The notes under the pieces are model-generated. The model was not told the DNA's origin, ran no database searches, and worked only from the letters and a program-made list of their open reading frames with translations. From positions 7,119-71,118 of the forward strand of contig CAWUSK010000022.1 of the NCBI GenBank assembly GCA_963925035.1: 64,000 bases of DNA, in the 5' to 3' direction. Positions 8,712 through 17,495 of the stretch are shown one piece after another (the first letter of the stretch is position 1; every line of letters begins with the position of its first letter). This DNA is from UBA4466 sp963925035. Lineage in GTDB: Bacteria > Bacteroidota > Bacteroidia > Flavobacteriales_D > Crocinitomicaceae. The translations under genes and the position numbers were made by a program.

Positions 8712-9155
8712 TTATTTCACTTCTACTACTTCTAAGGTATAGACGATAATTGAATTTGCCGGAATATCGCTCAATTCATGCGCTCCATAACCGAGATGTG
8801 GTGGTGCAACGATATACGCCTTCCCTCCTTCATTCAGCATTAACATGGCTTCTTTCCAAGCTGCAATTAATATATCGACATCAAATTCTATCGGCTTTGT
8901 TTGTTTGTCGAAAACTGTTCCGTCCAACAATTCCCCTTTGTAAGTAAATGCAATTCGATCACCGTATTTAATTTCCCTTCCTTCTCCTTGTTTAATAATA
9001 TTGTAGTAAAGACCTGAAGATGAACGTTCGCATGCTTTGTTGTTCTTTTTTAAATAGGCTTCAATCTGTGTATCGAAATTTGACTTATCGTCTTTAGAAT
9101 AGGTTGTGCACGCTGTTAAAAGTAGCAACGAAAAGAATACTAGTAGCGTTTTCAT
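8712..9155 (-). CDS. FKBP-type peptidyl-prolyl isomerase lipoprotein
   Basis: 147 residues with a lipoprotein signal (LLLLTAC, lipid-attachment Cys16) followed by a linker and an FKBP domain: YGDRIAFTYKGELLDGTVFD, then GGKAYIVAPPHLGYG and IPANSIIVYTLEVVEV. It should speed proline isomerisation during folding in the periplasm. Small lipidated FKBPs of this kind often accompany gliding or secretion systems in Bacteroidota, but no such neighbour is here. Its ATG overlaps the TraB/GumN gene stop by four bases. Confidence 0.88.
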   Translation of the reverse strand: MKTLLVFFSLLLLTACTTYSKDDKSNFDTQIEAYLKKNNKACERSSSGLYYNIIKQGEGREIKYGDRIAFTYKGELLDGTVFDKQTKPIEFDVDILIAAWKEAMLMLNEGGKAYIVAPPHLGYGAHELSDIPANSIIVYTLEVVEVK

Positions 9156-10036
9156 AGATCAACTGGAATTAAAGTGTAACCTTCCTTTTCCAATAAACGA
9201 ATAACACCGTTTGGTCCGCCAAGATGCCCAGCACCAACCGCAATAAAAGCATCTTGTTCCTTTACAAAAGTCTTTATTTGAGGAACCCAGTTCTTATTTC
9301 TATCGTCTAAAAAACTGCTTTGCTCTTCACTGATTACGCCACCTTCAGATTGAATTATTTGGTACAATTCATCAATTTCTTGCGTATGATATATGGTTTG
9401 CATTCTTTTTATCAATTCGATTGCTTCTTCTCCGCTACGAATGTTTTCCATTACCATTCCTGCTTGCTGCTCCTTCGATAAATCATTAAACAATGCCATT
9501 TGTTGCGCAATTGTTTCTAATCCTTTTATGGTAACCTCATTTTCTTTAGCAATCTTTTCAAACGACATTTCGTACGATTCTGTCTTTCCAATGAAATACA
9601 ATTGAATTCCTAATTGCGTGACTGCAAACGGTTTCATTTTTGAAAATGATTTTCGAAATGTTTCTTCTCCCATTCCAAATTTATCCTTTGCCCAACTCAA
9701 AATACTGTCCGTTTCATCTTGTGTAAAATAATCGAAAAACGAACCCTCTTTCAGTATCACATAGCCGGTAGCTTCCATTTGATTTGGTAATCCAGCCAAT
9801 TCCATTACCAAAACATCTGATTTCTTTACTTGCTTCTGAAGCTTCTTTGGAAAAAGAAAATATTCTTTCTCTATCAAATGCATTGTTCCGAATAAGTATG
9901 AATCTCCTTTTACTTCGGGCCCTGATATTTTCCACAACAATGAACTTTCCGTCATAGGAAATTCAGTGACTTTAGTCTGTCCAAGAACCGTTGAAACGAA
10001 AAGTATAAATAAACTAAAAAGTGCTGTGATTTTCAT
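9152..10036 (-). CDS. TraB/GumN family protein
   Basis: 294 residues with a signal peptide (residues 1-19, ending VLGQ) and the TraB/GumN (TIKI-like) fold. Conserved motifs include LWKISGPEVKGDSYLFGTMHL near residue 35 and FIAVGAGHLGGPNGVIRLL near residue 265. The two GxxH-type histidine/glycine motifs are the putative metal-dependent protease active site shared with eukaryotic TIKI. The real substrate in bacteria is unknown. It is coupled to the downstream FKBP gene. Confidence 0.85.
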   Translation of the reverse strand: MKITALFSLFILFVSTVLGQTKVTEFPMTESSLLWKISGPEVKGDSYLFGTMHLIEKEYFLFPKKLQKQVKKSDVLVMELAGLPNQMEATGYVILKEGSFFDYFTQDETDSILSWAKDKFGMGEETFRKSFSKMKPFAVTQLGIQLYFIGKTESYEMSFEKIAKENEVTIKGLETIAQQMALFNDLSKEQQAGMVMENIRSGEEAIELIKRMQTIYHTQEIDELYQIIQSEGGVISEEQSSFLDDRNKNWVPQIKTFVKEQDAFIAVGAGHLGGPNGVIRLLEKEGYTLIPVDL

Positions 10037-10047
10037 CTTAATCCTTA

Positions 10048-10758
10048 CTATTTTACTGTTAATTCAACCAAATACTGTTGGTCTTCCTCGTGAATCAACT
10101 CCACACTAAACCCTACTTTTTCAGAAGACTGCTTCAATGTTTCGAAATCGACATACAACCAATCAAACCAATCTGAAACATGACTTTCGTAGAGCATTTG
10201 GAATTTAAAATCGCCGTAATATCCTGCGTTTAAATCAATCCAATATCCACCTTCATCATCTTCGTAAAGATACTTTATGTCCGAAGAATCGCAAAGGATT
10301 TTTCCGTTTTCTGTTAAGTGCGTCTTTGCTTTTAACAAGGTGATTTCTAAATTAGAAAGTGTTCCTGCAATTCCTAGACCATTCATTAAAAACAAAAGTG
10401 TATCGTACTTTTCATCTTCAATATCGAAGAAGTTCAGTTGTCGAGCATCGATGCTTTGTTCTTGAAGGTAATTAACTGATAATTCGCTGATATCAATGCA
10501 TGAAACATCTTTTCCTTGTTCGATTAAATGTTTTGCATGAATTCCAGCTCCAGCTCCAACATCCAATATCTTTCCTTCGCAACGTTCTAGTGCCAATTGT
10601 TCAATTTTCGGCATTTCAGCATACGTTCGGAAAAGGTATTCAGAAGGAATTACGTCATCATCACAGATTTCAGAAACGACGATAATATCTTTGTTAACCT
10701 TGTTTTTAGCGTAATCGACGATTGCTTGACCCATCGGGTCTTTCTGGTCAGTTGACAT
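10048..10758 (-). CDS. class I SAM-dependent methyltransferase
   Basis: 236 residues. The SAM-binding motif ILDVGAGAGIHAKHLIEQG is at about residues 69-87, followed by CIDISELSV and a DTLLFLMNGLG post-strand-4 segment. No membrane segment is seen. The substrate is unknown. It sits in a tight same-strand run, 3 bases after the upstream gene and 12 bases before the TraB/GumN gene. Confidence 0.85.
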   Translation of the reverse strand: MSTDQKDPMGQAIVDYAKNKVNKDIIVVSEICDDDVIPSEYLFRTYAEMPKIEQLALERCEGKILDVGAGAGIHAKHLIEQGKDVSCIDISELSVNYLQEQSIDARQLNFFDIEDEKYDTLLFLMNGLGIAGTLSNLEITLLKAKTHLTENGKILCDSSDIKYLYEDDEGGYWIDLNAGYYGDFKFQMLYESHVSDWFDWLYVDFETLKQSSEKVGFSVELIHEEDQQYLVELTVK

Positions 10759-10760
10759 GA

Positions 10761-11294
10761 TTAATAATCGTATTCGTCTTCGTAATCTCCGAATCCAAAA
10801 TCATCTTCGTCTTCGTCCTCGCCTTCTGCGTCACTTTCCGTTTCAAATTGCAAATCTTCATCCTCCGAAGCTTTTGAATCTTCTGCTGGTGCATTTCCAA
10901 CAGCCAAAATCGTCTTAGGATATTCCGGAGTTTCTTCTGAATATCCAATCAATTCGATTAAGAAAATCCACATACGTAAGAAATCATGCACCAAAATAAT
11001 TTTCTGATCGGACTCTTGAATAAAATCTCCAATTACGGAAGAATTCATTACGCCTGGCAAAATTTGATCTGGATCTTCACCAAACGACATGTCAAACAAA
11101 CTGATTTCAAACCCTTTATCCCAACTGCCATTTGACATGTAAAAAGATGCCATTTGATCGGAAGTAAATCCGTATGCATCCATAATAGCTCTGTAAAACG
11201 ATTCAAAATCTGCTTTATCACTAATTAAAATATCTCTAAAAACTTCGTTTTTATCTTTTGAATCGAGTAAGATTCTAAATTTTAATCCTGCCAT
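10761..11294 (-). CDS. pRiA4b ORF-3-like domain protein with acidic tail
   Basis: 177 residues. Residues 1-125 match the pRiA4b ORF-3/IS1096 passenger-type domain: FRILLDSKDKNEVFRDILI, then DFESFYRAIMDAYGF and ASFYMSNGSWDKG. Residues 135-177 are a highly acidic tail rich in Glu, Asp and Phe/Tyr. Despite the name, this domain is common in chromosomal genes and does not imply a transposon. Function is unknown. Confidence 0.8.
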   Translation of the reverse strand: MAGLKFRILLDSKDKNEVFRDILISDKADFESFYRAIMDAYGFTSDQMASFYMSNGSWDKGFEISLFDMSFGEDPDQILPGVMNSSVIGDFIQESDQKIILVHDFLRMWIFLIELIGYSEETPEYPKTILAVGNAPAEDSKASEDEDLQFETESDAEGEDEDEDDFGFGDYEDEYDY

Positions 11295-11329
11295 TTCTAT
11301 TATCTCTATGTCCCGCTATGAATACGGAA

Positions 11330-12751
11330 TTATTCTTTAATTGTTTCAAGACCCATTTCTTTACCGAGTTTCAACATAAATCGAAATGCCTCTTCCGCAT
11401 CGTTTTGAATTTCTCCTTCTAGAATTGCTTCCTTTATAACTTCTTTAATCTTTCCTACCGCAGCGCAAGGTTCCAATCCAAATGTCTCCATTATTTGTTG
11501 CCCGGATACAGGTGGTTGAAAATTTCGGATTCGATCATTTTCTTCTACAGTTAGTAGTTTTGCTTTTACGGTATCAAAATTCTCTTTATATTTTTTGACT
11601 TTCAATTCATTTTTTGAAGTAATGTCTGCGTTGCACAATTTCATTAAGTCATCCACATCGTCTTCTGCCTCAGATAATAATCTACGCACTGCCGAATCAG
11701 TTACAAATCCTTTTACCAAGGCAATTGGACGTAAATGCAAACGCACTAATTTCTGCACGTATTTCATTTTTGCATCCATTGGAAGTTTCATTCGTGCGAA
11801 AATTTTCGGCACCATTCGAGCCCCCAAATCTTCATGACCGTGAAATGTCCAACCAACACGTTTATCAAAACGCTTTGTGGGTGGTTTTGCTATATCATGC
11901 ATAATTGCAGCCCATCTCAACCATAAGTCATCTGTAGTTTCACAAATATTGTCAAGCACTTCTAACGTATGGTAGAAATTATCTTTATGCGACTTTCCAT
12001 TGCGTGTTTCAACACCATAAAGCGCAACCATTTCAGGGAAAAATTGGTGCAACAAATGGGTTGAAAAAAGTAAATAAAATCCACGTGAAGGTTTTGCACA
12101 TAAAATGATTTTATTCAATTCATCAGCTATACGTTCATTCGAAATAATCGACAATCGCTCAGCATTCTCTTTTAACGAAACCATGCTTTTATGTTCGATT
12201 TTAAAATCTAACTGAGCAGCAAAACGCACAGCTCTCATCATTCGCAAGGGATCGTCTGAATAAGTTGTGTCCGGATCTAACGGGGTTCGTAAAATTCCTT
12301 TTTCAAGGTCAGCCATTCCATCGAAAGGATCAATTAGATCACCAAAAGTATCTTTATGCAGACTGAGCGCCATGGCGTTAATCGTAAAATCTCTTCTGTT
12401 TTGATCGTCTTCAAGCGTGCCGTCTTCGACAATTGGTTTACGTGAATCTTTTCTGTAGGACTCTTTTCTAGCTCCAACAAATTCAACGTCTAAATCTTTA
12501 TAGATAAATTGAGCTGTACCAAAGTTCTCAAATAAGGAGACTTTTTTTACGCGCAATTTCTCAGCGCAGGCTTTCGCTAAATCAAGTCCATTGCCAATAA
12601 CAACTATATCAATGTCTTTGGATGCTCTCTCCAGTAATAAATCACGCACGTAGCCACCAATCACGTATGCTTGTAACCCTTTTTCGGTAACAATTTCTGA
12701 CGCGACTTTAAAAACCGGGTGTGTGAGATGTTGACTTAAATTTATTGCCAT
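11330..12751 (-). CDS. cca: CCA tRNA nucleotidyltransferase, HD-domain type
   Basis: 473 residues. The class II nucleotidyltransferase head has GGYVRDLLLERASKDIDIVV (residues about 32-51, carrying the catalytic DxD), the RRDFTINAMAL motif and DPFDGMADLEKG. A poly(A)-polymerase-like neck follows, then an HD domain with MHDIAKPP and HGHEDLGARM. It adds or repairs the CCA end of tRNAs. It is probably the first gene of a run ending with the FKBP gene. A -7 element lies 7 bases before the ATG. Confidence 0.93.
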   Translation of the reverse strand: MAINLSQHLTHPVFKVASEIVTEKGLQAYVIGGYVRDLLLERASKDIDIVVIGNGLDLAKACAEKLRVKKVSLFENFGTAQFIYKDLDVEFVGARKESYRKDSRKPIVEDGTLEDDQNRRDFTINAMALSLHKDTFGDLIDPFDGMADLEKGILRTPLDPDTTYSDDPLRMMRAVRFAAQLDFKIEHKSMVSLKENAERLSIISNERIADELNKIILCAKPSRGFYLLFSTHLLHQFFPEMVALYGVETRNGKSHKDNFYHTLEVLDNICETTDDLWLRWAAIMHDIAKPPTKRFDKRVGWTFHGHEDLGARMVPKIFARMKLPMDAKMKYVQKLVRLHLRPIALVKGFVTDSAVRRLLSEAEDDVDDLMKLCNADITSKNELKVKKYKENFDTVKAKLLTVEENDRIRNFQPPVSGQQIMETFGLEPCAAVGKIKEVIKEAILEGEIQNDAEEAFRFMLKLGKEMGLETIKE

Positions 12752-12758
12752 TGCGGGT

Positions 12759-12766
12759 GCAAAGAT
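12759..12766 (-). promoter_or_regulatory. -7 promoter element of cca
   Basis: TATCTTTG on the minus strand matches TAnnTTTG exactly and is followed by GCA, as in strong Flavobacteriales promoters. Only 7 bases separate it from the ATG, so the transcript would start at or next to the start codon. Confidence 0.5.
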
Positions 12767-12807
12767 ACCAAATTATAAGAATTAGCATTTGCTTTGGTGC
12801 TACGAAT

Positions 12808-13629
12808 TTAATCAGCTCCAAAATCCAACTCTTCAATGTTAGGAGTTATACGATTGTTCTTCCACCGAAGTATAACTGTGTTTATGACTTCACGGGTCTG
12901 CTCCATTTCCTCATCCAATGATTCTCCTGAGGCTCTTTCATAATAAATAACACCTTCAAACCCATCTTCATCATTAGGAAAAGTTACTTTTTCATGGAAC
13001 CAAAACGACCCTCCATCAGCCACGCGTGACAATTGCATCGCTTCTACCAATCGCTCACCAGTATTGAACAAATAAATCATTCCACCATCAACTCCACACG
13101 CTTCAGCAAATAGGTTCACGCATAAGATACTTTCAACTCCTTCTAAACCTCTATTGTCAAAAACTTCCAAATAAAAGGCGTTTGTATTAATTCGTGATTC
13201 ATGTCCATAAAACGTATTATCCGCTTTCAAGAGACGACATCTCACATAAACGTTCGACTCGTCCTCAGCCATTGTTACCAAATACGTTTCACCATTAATC
13301 TCTTTAGAATCAAAAGCAATTAATCCTCCCAATACATAACCAATTTGTTTACCATATTTCACCTTGTACCAAAACGACTCTAGGCCATTGAATTGCATCG
13401 TCTCGTTAGTTTTTTCTATAATTTTCACTTCCGCTCCAATCGCCAAAGTATCAATCGATTCCGCATTAGAATTAGGCTTTTCACGCAACACCACATTATC
13501 TCCATATAGTCTTTCTGTGCTTCCTTTTTCAAAAGAATAGTATGTTCCAATGATTCGCGTTTCTTCATCCTGAGCAATCGATGCGTGGATACTAGAAACT
13601 AATAAGGTAATGATTATGAGGTATTTCAT
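12808..13629 (-). CDS. secreted SH3 domain-containing protein
   Basis: About 273 residues from the ATG at 13629 (MKYLIIITLL), which gives a clean signal peptide; a longer frame begins at 13656. After the signal sequence a bacterial SH3 domain is visible: NVVLREKPNSNAESIDTLAIG through FWYKVKYGKQIGYVLGGLI. The rest (about 150 residues) is unrecognised and contains four cysteines that may form disulfides. It is likely periplasmic and binds peptidoglycan or protein. It is divergent from the decayed gene at 13669. Confidence 0.75.
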   Translation of the reverse strand: MKYLIIITLLVSSIHASIAQDEETRIIGTYYSFEKGSTERLYGDNVVLREKPNSNAESIDTLAIGAEVKIIEKTNETMQFNGLESFWYKVKYGKQIGYVLGGLIAFDSKEINGETYLVTMAEDESNVYVRCRLLKADNTFYGHESRINTNAFYLEVFDNRGLEGVESILCVNLFAEACGVDGGMIYLFNTGERLVEAMQLSRVADGGSFWFHEKVTFPNDEDGFEGVIYYERASGESLDEEMEQTREVINTVILRWKNNRITPNIEELDFGAD

Positions 13630-13668
13630 TTCTCTTTTTATATTTTCGTTATTCAAATTTACTCCATT

Positions 13669-14359
13669 ATGAAATACTTTTATCTACTAATTTCTTTTTT
13701 CATTGCAAATTTTTCATTTGCAGACGCGTGGGATAACCTATCGCTTGAAGAAGCAGAGGCCGTTGTAGCAGAATTAGAAAAGAACCACTAGATTTTTGAC
13801 TATTGCGACTGTTGCAGTAACTCCGGAGAATATTCAACTACTGTTCATTTTTTAAAAGTAGTAAGCACTGAGATTATTCCTTGCGAATGGGATAATGATT
13901 TCTACTCTGTTCGTGCTCAAAGTATTGTACTTGCAGGTGTTTTTTAAGCCGATAATAGCCCAGATGTCAATCAACTTATTACTCCAAGTACAACTGAAGA
14001 GTCTGGATTAATTTATAGGTTGTCCCAAGCGTCCGGAAAAGAAAATTGCCGCACCTTTCTACAATGTGATTACTTACAACTATTATGGCGAAGACCATGA
14101 ACCGTGCAAAAAAGAGTTTGCCTAACCAACACCTAGTGAACTTAATACAATTGTGAAGGACAAGGCATATAAAAAATGGTATAAAAAAAAGGTTTTAGCT
14201 TGAAGTAAATGTGTAGCAATTTCGCATATTATTTTATGAAAGCAACACTTTAGAGAAGGAAGGATTGAAATTGATCTTACCAAGGAACAATCTGGAACGT
14301 ATCTAACTCAATTTGTTAGTCAAAAAGGTAAAGAAATTTACAAAGTGATGAAACTCTAG
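13669..14359 (+). pseudogene. decayed gene for a small secreted cysteine-containing protein
   Basis: From the ATG at 13669 the frame reads a good signal peptide (MKYFYLLISFFIANFSFADA) and then stops at a TAG at 13789-13791. It continues in the same frame as IFDYCDCCSNSGEYSTT to a second stop at 13945-13947. Further pieces appear in shifted frames (AAPFYNVITYNYYGEDHEPC near 14060-14120). The last piece, RIEIDLTKEQSGTYLTQF, ends KVMKL and stops at 14357-14359. It resembles a T9SS type A sorting tail. At least three lesions make this a pseudogene. It fills the region between 13630 and 14447. Confidence 0.65.
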
Positions 14360-14426
14360 TACCATTTTCACGAGATTGTAGCTGTAGATTTTAAAATAAA
14401 GTATCAGAAGTATTAAAATAGATACC

Positions 14427-14434
14427 TATCTTCG
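14427..14434 (+). promoter_or_regulatory. possible -7 element for the hotdog thioesterase gene
   Basis: TATCTTCG differs by one base from TAnnTTTG and lies 13 bases before the ATG. No -33 element is obvious. Confidence 0.3.
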
Positions 14435-14447
14435 ATAAAAGATTACA

Positions 14448-14918
14448 ATGCAAGATCACATTACTTTTCAATTTATCAGCGAACCATCGGATGTTAATTT
14501 TGGTGGAAAAGTTCACGGTGGCGAAGTAATGAAGTGGATTGATCAAACCGCGTATGCTTGTGCTACAGGTTATGCTCAAAATTATTGTGTCACTGTTTAT
14601 GTCGGAGGAATTCGCTTTTACAGACCAATAAGTATAGGAGCAATTGTAAAAGTTGAAGCTCAGGTAATCTACACTGGGACAACTAGTATTCATATTGCAG
14701 TTAACGTATTTTCCAGGAAATTGAAAGAGAAAAAATTTGAAAAGACGACACATTGCGTTATCGTTTTTGTTTCTACAGATGAATCAGGAAAACCAGTTCC
14801 TGTCAAAAAGTTTACACCATCAAATCAACTTCAAATTGAAATGGAACAATATGCCATTAAATTAATTGACTTACGAAAGTCGATTGAAAATGAAATGGGC
14901 AGATTCTTGAAAGCATAG
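14448..14918 (+). CDS. acyl-CoA thioesterase, hotdog fold (YciA/BACH type)
   Basis: 156 residues. The hotdog signature GGKVHGGEVMKWIDQTAYACA (about residues 19-39, split here) contains the conserved HGG-x-x-M and the catalytic Asp. It is followed by YVGGIRFYRPISIGAIVKVEA, typical of YciA-like enzymes that hydrolyse acyl-CoA. Cytosolic. It is co-directional with the triterpenoid genes but 121 bases upstream with its own possible promoter, so membership of that operon is uncertain. Confidence 0.85.
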   Translation: MQDHITFQFISEPSDVNFGGKVHGGEVMKWIDQTAYACATGYAQNYCVTVYVGGIRFYRPISIGAIVKVEAQVIYTGTTSIHIAVNVFSRKLKEKKFEKTTHCVIVFVSTDESGKPVPVKKFTPSNQLQIEMEQYAIKLIDLRKSIENEMGRFLKA

Positions 14919-14999
14919 CTTCATTTTCATTGGTGTAATTGATACTATTGCCTCCCGAATTAAGAACAACACATAACCCGGCAAAAATGTTACAATTCA

Positions 15000-15030
15000 T
15001 TTGTTAATTTTTTGTTAAATTCTAGGGCTT
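15000..15030 (+). promoter_or_regulatory. weak candidate promoter of the triterpenoid operon
   Basis: TTTG (15000-15003), then exactly 19 bases, then TAGGGCTT (15023-15030). The -33 box and spacing are ideal, but only the TA of the -7 consensus is matched. It lies just before the first ATG of the squalene synthase gene. Confidence 0.3.
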
Positions 15031-15039
15031 TCCGAAATA

Positions 15040-16179
15040 ATGTACGTACGTTTACTTAGTAAAACCAGAAAATTAATGATTCGAAAAGTAGTATACTATT
15101 CCTTTCATGCATCTGAGTTGGCATCCATTTTCAAGATGAAAAAAGAATTTAGTCAACTCAAACCTTCAGAGTATCGATTGTCAGATTTATCTCAAACCAG
15201 AGATGACAAAAGTTATTGTTATGAAGCGCTAAAAAAGGTGTCACGCTCATTTGCAGTTGTTATCCAACAACTCCCTGATGATCTTAAAGATCCAGTCTGT
15301 TTGTTCTATCTTATTCTTCGTGGATTAGATACTATTGAAGATGATATGAACATCGAAAACGGTGTAAAGAAAGAGATGCTTTTATCTTTTGCTGATAGAA
15401 TAAATAATGAAGAATTCGTTTTAGAAAACGTTGGAGATACTCAAGACTATCGAGATTTAATGCTTTATTTCGACAAAGTAATTCGTGAATACCAGAAGTT
15501 AGGAAATGAATATAAAGAGGTGATCACTGAGATTACGAAGGAAATGGCAATCGGAATGAACAAGTATGCGCACAAAAACGTAGAAAGTTATGACGATTGG
15601 AATGACTACTGCTATTATGTAGCAGGATTGGTTGGAATAGGTTTAAGTAAATTATTTATTGCTTCTAAATTAGAAACGAGTGCTAAACTTTTTTCTAATG
15701 AACTGAGCAATGAAATGGGCTTGTTCCTGCAAAAAACAAATATTATTCGTGACTTCGCAGAAGACTTAGAAATGGGACGAATTTTTTGGCCAGAGGAATC
15801 TTGGAAAAATAAAGCTGCAAATCTAAAAGAACTACAAGCAAGTGAAACAAAAGGATTGGCCGCATTAAACGAGGTAATCATAAATGCGTTAAATCACATT
15901 CCAGCCTGTCTTGAGTTTTTAGAATGCTTAGAAAATCAGCAAATATTTCGTTTCTGTGCAATTCCACAATTGATGGCAATCGCAACATTACAAGAACTAT
16001 ACGATAACCCTAAAGTTTTACACCAAAATGTAAAAATCAGAAAAGGGAAAACGGCAAAATATTTCATGTCCATACAAGGATATGATAAAACAAAAAATGA
16101 ATTCGTTTCTATTCTGAAAAAGTTGGAAAAGAAAGATAATACAGGTAAAATTAAATCTATACTGGAAAGAATTAAATAA
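15040..16179 (+). CDS. squalene synthase (farnesyl-diphosphate farnesyltransferase)
   Basis: 379 residues. It condenses two farnesyl diphosphates to squalene with NADPH. Both aspartate-rich motifs are clear: LRGLDTIEDDM (DTIEDD at residues 97-102) and IIRDFAEDLEMGRIFWPEE (DFAED at 238-242). SRSFAVVIQQLP precedes the first, as in eukaryotic SQS. It is the one-enzyme eukaryote-like type, not the bacterial HpnCDE system. There is no C-terminal membrane anchor. The ATG at 15076 (MIRKVVYYSFHASEL) is an equally good start and fits the family N-terminus better. Its stop overlaps the next start by one base (TAATG). Confidence 0.93.
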   Translation: MYVRLLSKTRKLMIRKVVYYSFHASELASIFKMKKEFSQLKPSEYRLSDLSQTRDDKSYCYEALKKVSRSFAVVIQQLPDDLKDPVCLFYLILRGLDTIEDDMNIENGVKKEMLLSFADRINNEEFVLENVGDTQDYRDLMLYFDKVIREYQKLGNEYKEVITEITKEMAIGMNKYAHKNVESYDDWNDYCYYVAGLVGIGLSKLFIASKLETSAKLFSNELSNEMGLFLQKTNIIRDFAEDLEMGRIFWPEESWKNKAANLKELQASETKGLAALNEVIINALNHIPACLEFLECLENQQIFRFCAIPQLMAIATLQELYDNPKVLHQNVKIRKGKTAKYFMSIQGYDKTKNEFVSILKKLEKKDNTGKIKSILERIK

Positions 16180-17495
16180 TGAAGACCACGGAATTTGATA
16201 TCATTGTTGTAGGCGCAGGTGTTGCGGGAGGAGTATTTGCTGCTTCTCAACCTTCCAGCACGCGCATACTTGTGGTTGAACGTGACCTTACTGAACCTGA
16301 TAGAATCATTGGTGAATTAATGCAGCCTGGAGGAGTTCAGGCATTGAAGGAGTTAGGCTTAATTCATCTTATCGATGGAATTGATGCGCAGGAGATAAAT
16401 GGTTACCACCTGATTAAAGGAAATGATCACTTTACAATCAATTACGACGAAGTACAAAAAGGCATAAAAGGAATTGGGCTTAGAAACGGTAAATTTCTAA
16501 CTAACATTCGAGAAGAATTAAAGAAAAGAGAAAACATTACCTTAATTCAGGGAAATGTTACTGAAATCTTGGAAAACAATGGTAGCGTTTCTGGAGTACG
16601 TTATACTACTGCAGACGGATCAATTTTTACTCAACTAGCCAATTTAACTGTTGTTTGCGATGGACCAATGTCTACTTTGCGTGATAAGTTAAGCAAAGTA
16701 AACAAGCAAGTTAGCTCCTATTTTATAGGGCTTGTTATAAAAGATTTGAATTTAGAATTTCCATCTTACGGTCACATGATTATTAGCGGTGAATCTCCTA
16801 TTTTGGTCTACCCTATCCACAAAGATGCATACCGGATTTTGATTGATTACCCTGGAGGGAAACCACCAAAAATGGGAGCAAAATCCATCGAGGAATTAAA
16901 AGCAAAAGTAATTAAAGCATTGCCAACAGAAATGGTAGATGCTTTCAATAAAGCAATTGATGAAGATGAACTAAAAGTCATGCCAAACCATTCTATGAAA
17001 GGTCAAGCATTCAGAAAACGTGGTGCTGCATTACTTGGTGATTCGCTAAATATGAGACATCCATTGACGGGCGGTGGAATGACCGCTTCATTTACAGATA
17101 TTCTATGCTTGAATAGAGAATTAACAAACATTAATTTTCAGGATGAAATAAAACTGGAACAAGCCGTTAATGACTATTATAAAACGAGAGGCAAAGGAGT
17201 TGAAACCATAAATATTTTAGCAAATGCTTTGTACAAAGTTTTTATCGACGATGATTTGAAAGACGCTTGCTTCGAATACCTTCAAAAGGGAGGCGAAAAA
17301 GCAACCGGACCTTTGGCAATTTTAGCCGGAATAAACAAAAGTAAAAAATTTCTGTTAAAACACTTTTTTAAAGTGGCGATGCAGCACCCGATACATTTTA
17401 TTACAAAACCAAGTAAACAATTTCGTTTATATAAAAATGCAACCAGAATTATTCGTCCAATACTAAAAGACGAAGAGGTTCCAGCAATTATCTAA
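16179..17495 (+). CDS. squalene monooxygenase (squalene epoxidase)
   Basis: 438 residues. It is a flavin monooxygenase that turns squalene into 2,3-oxidosqualene with O2, the step that commits carbon to sterol-type rather than hopane-type cyclisation. The FAD dinucleotide motif is GAGVAG (12-17), then VVERDLTEPDRIIGELMQPGG (about 32-52), which is characteristic of squalene epoxidase. The second FAD motif is LLGDSLNMRHPLTGGGM (about 285-301). The N-terminal regulatory domain of animal enzymes is absent, as in other bacterial forms. It overlaps both neighbours by one base. Confidence 0.93.
   Translation: MKTTEFDIIVVGAGVAGGVFAASQPSSTRILVVERDLTEPDRIIGELMQPGGVQALKELGLIHLIDGIDAQEINGYHLIKGNDHFTINYDEVQKGIKGIGLRNGKFLTNIREELKKRENITLIQGNVTEILENNGSVSGVRYTTADGSIFTQLANLTVVCDGPMSTLRDKLSKVNKQVSSYFIGLVIKDLNLEFPSYGHMIISGESPILVYPIHKDAYRILIDYPGGKPPKMGAKSIEELKAKVIKALPTEMVDAFNKAIDEDELKVMPNHSMKGQAFRKRGAALLGDSLNMRHPLTGGGMTASFTDILCLNRELTNINFQDEIKLEQAVNDYYKTRGKGVETINILANALYKVFIDDDLKDACFEYLQKGGEKATGPLAILAGINKSKKFLLKHFFKVAMQHPIHFITKPSKQFRLYKNATRIIRPILKDEEVPAII

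Noticed and set aside
10761..11294. Transposon passenger gene (IS1096-type name of the domain)
   Set aside because: No transposase, inverted repeats or target duplication nearby; the gene sits in an ordinary operon.
14391..14753. Open frame of 120 codons on the minus strand
   Set aside because: It is a shadow of the hotdog thioesterase gene, whose motifs are clear on the plus strand.
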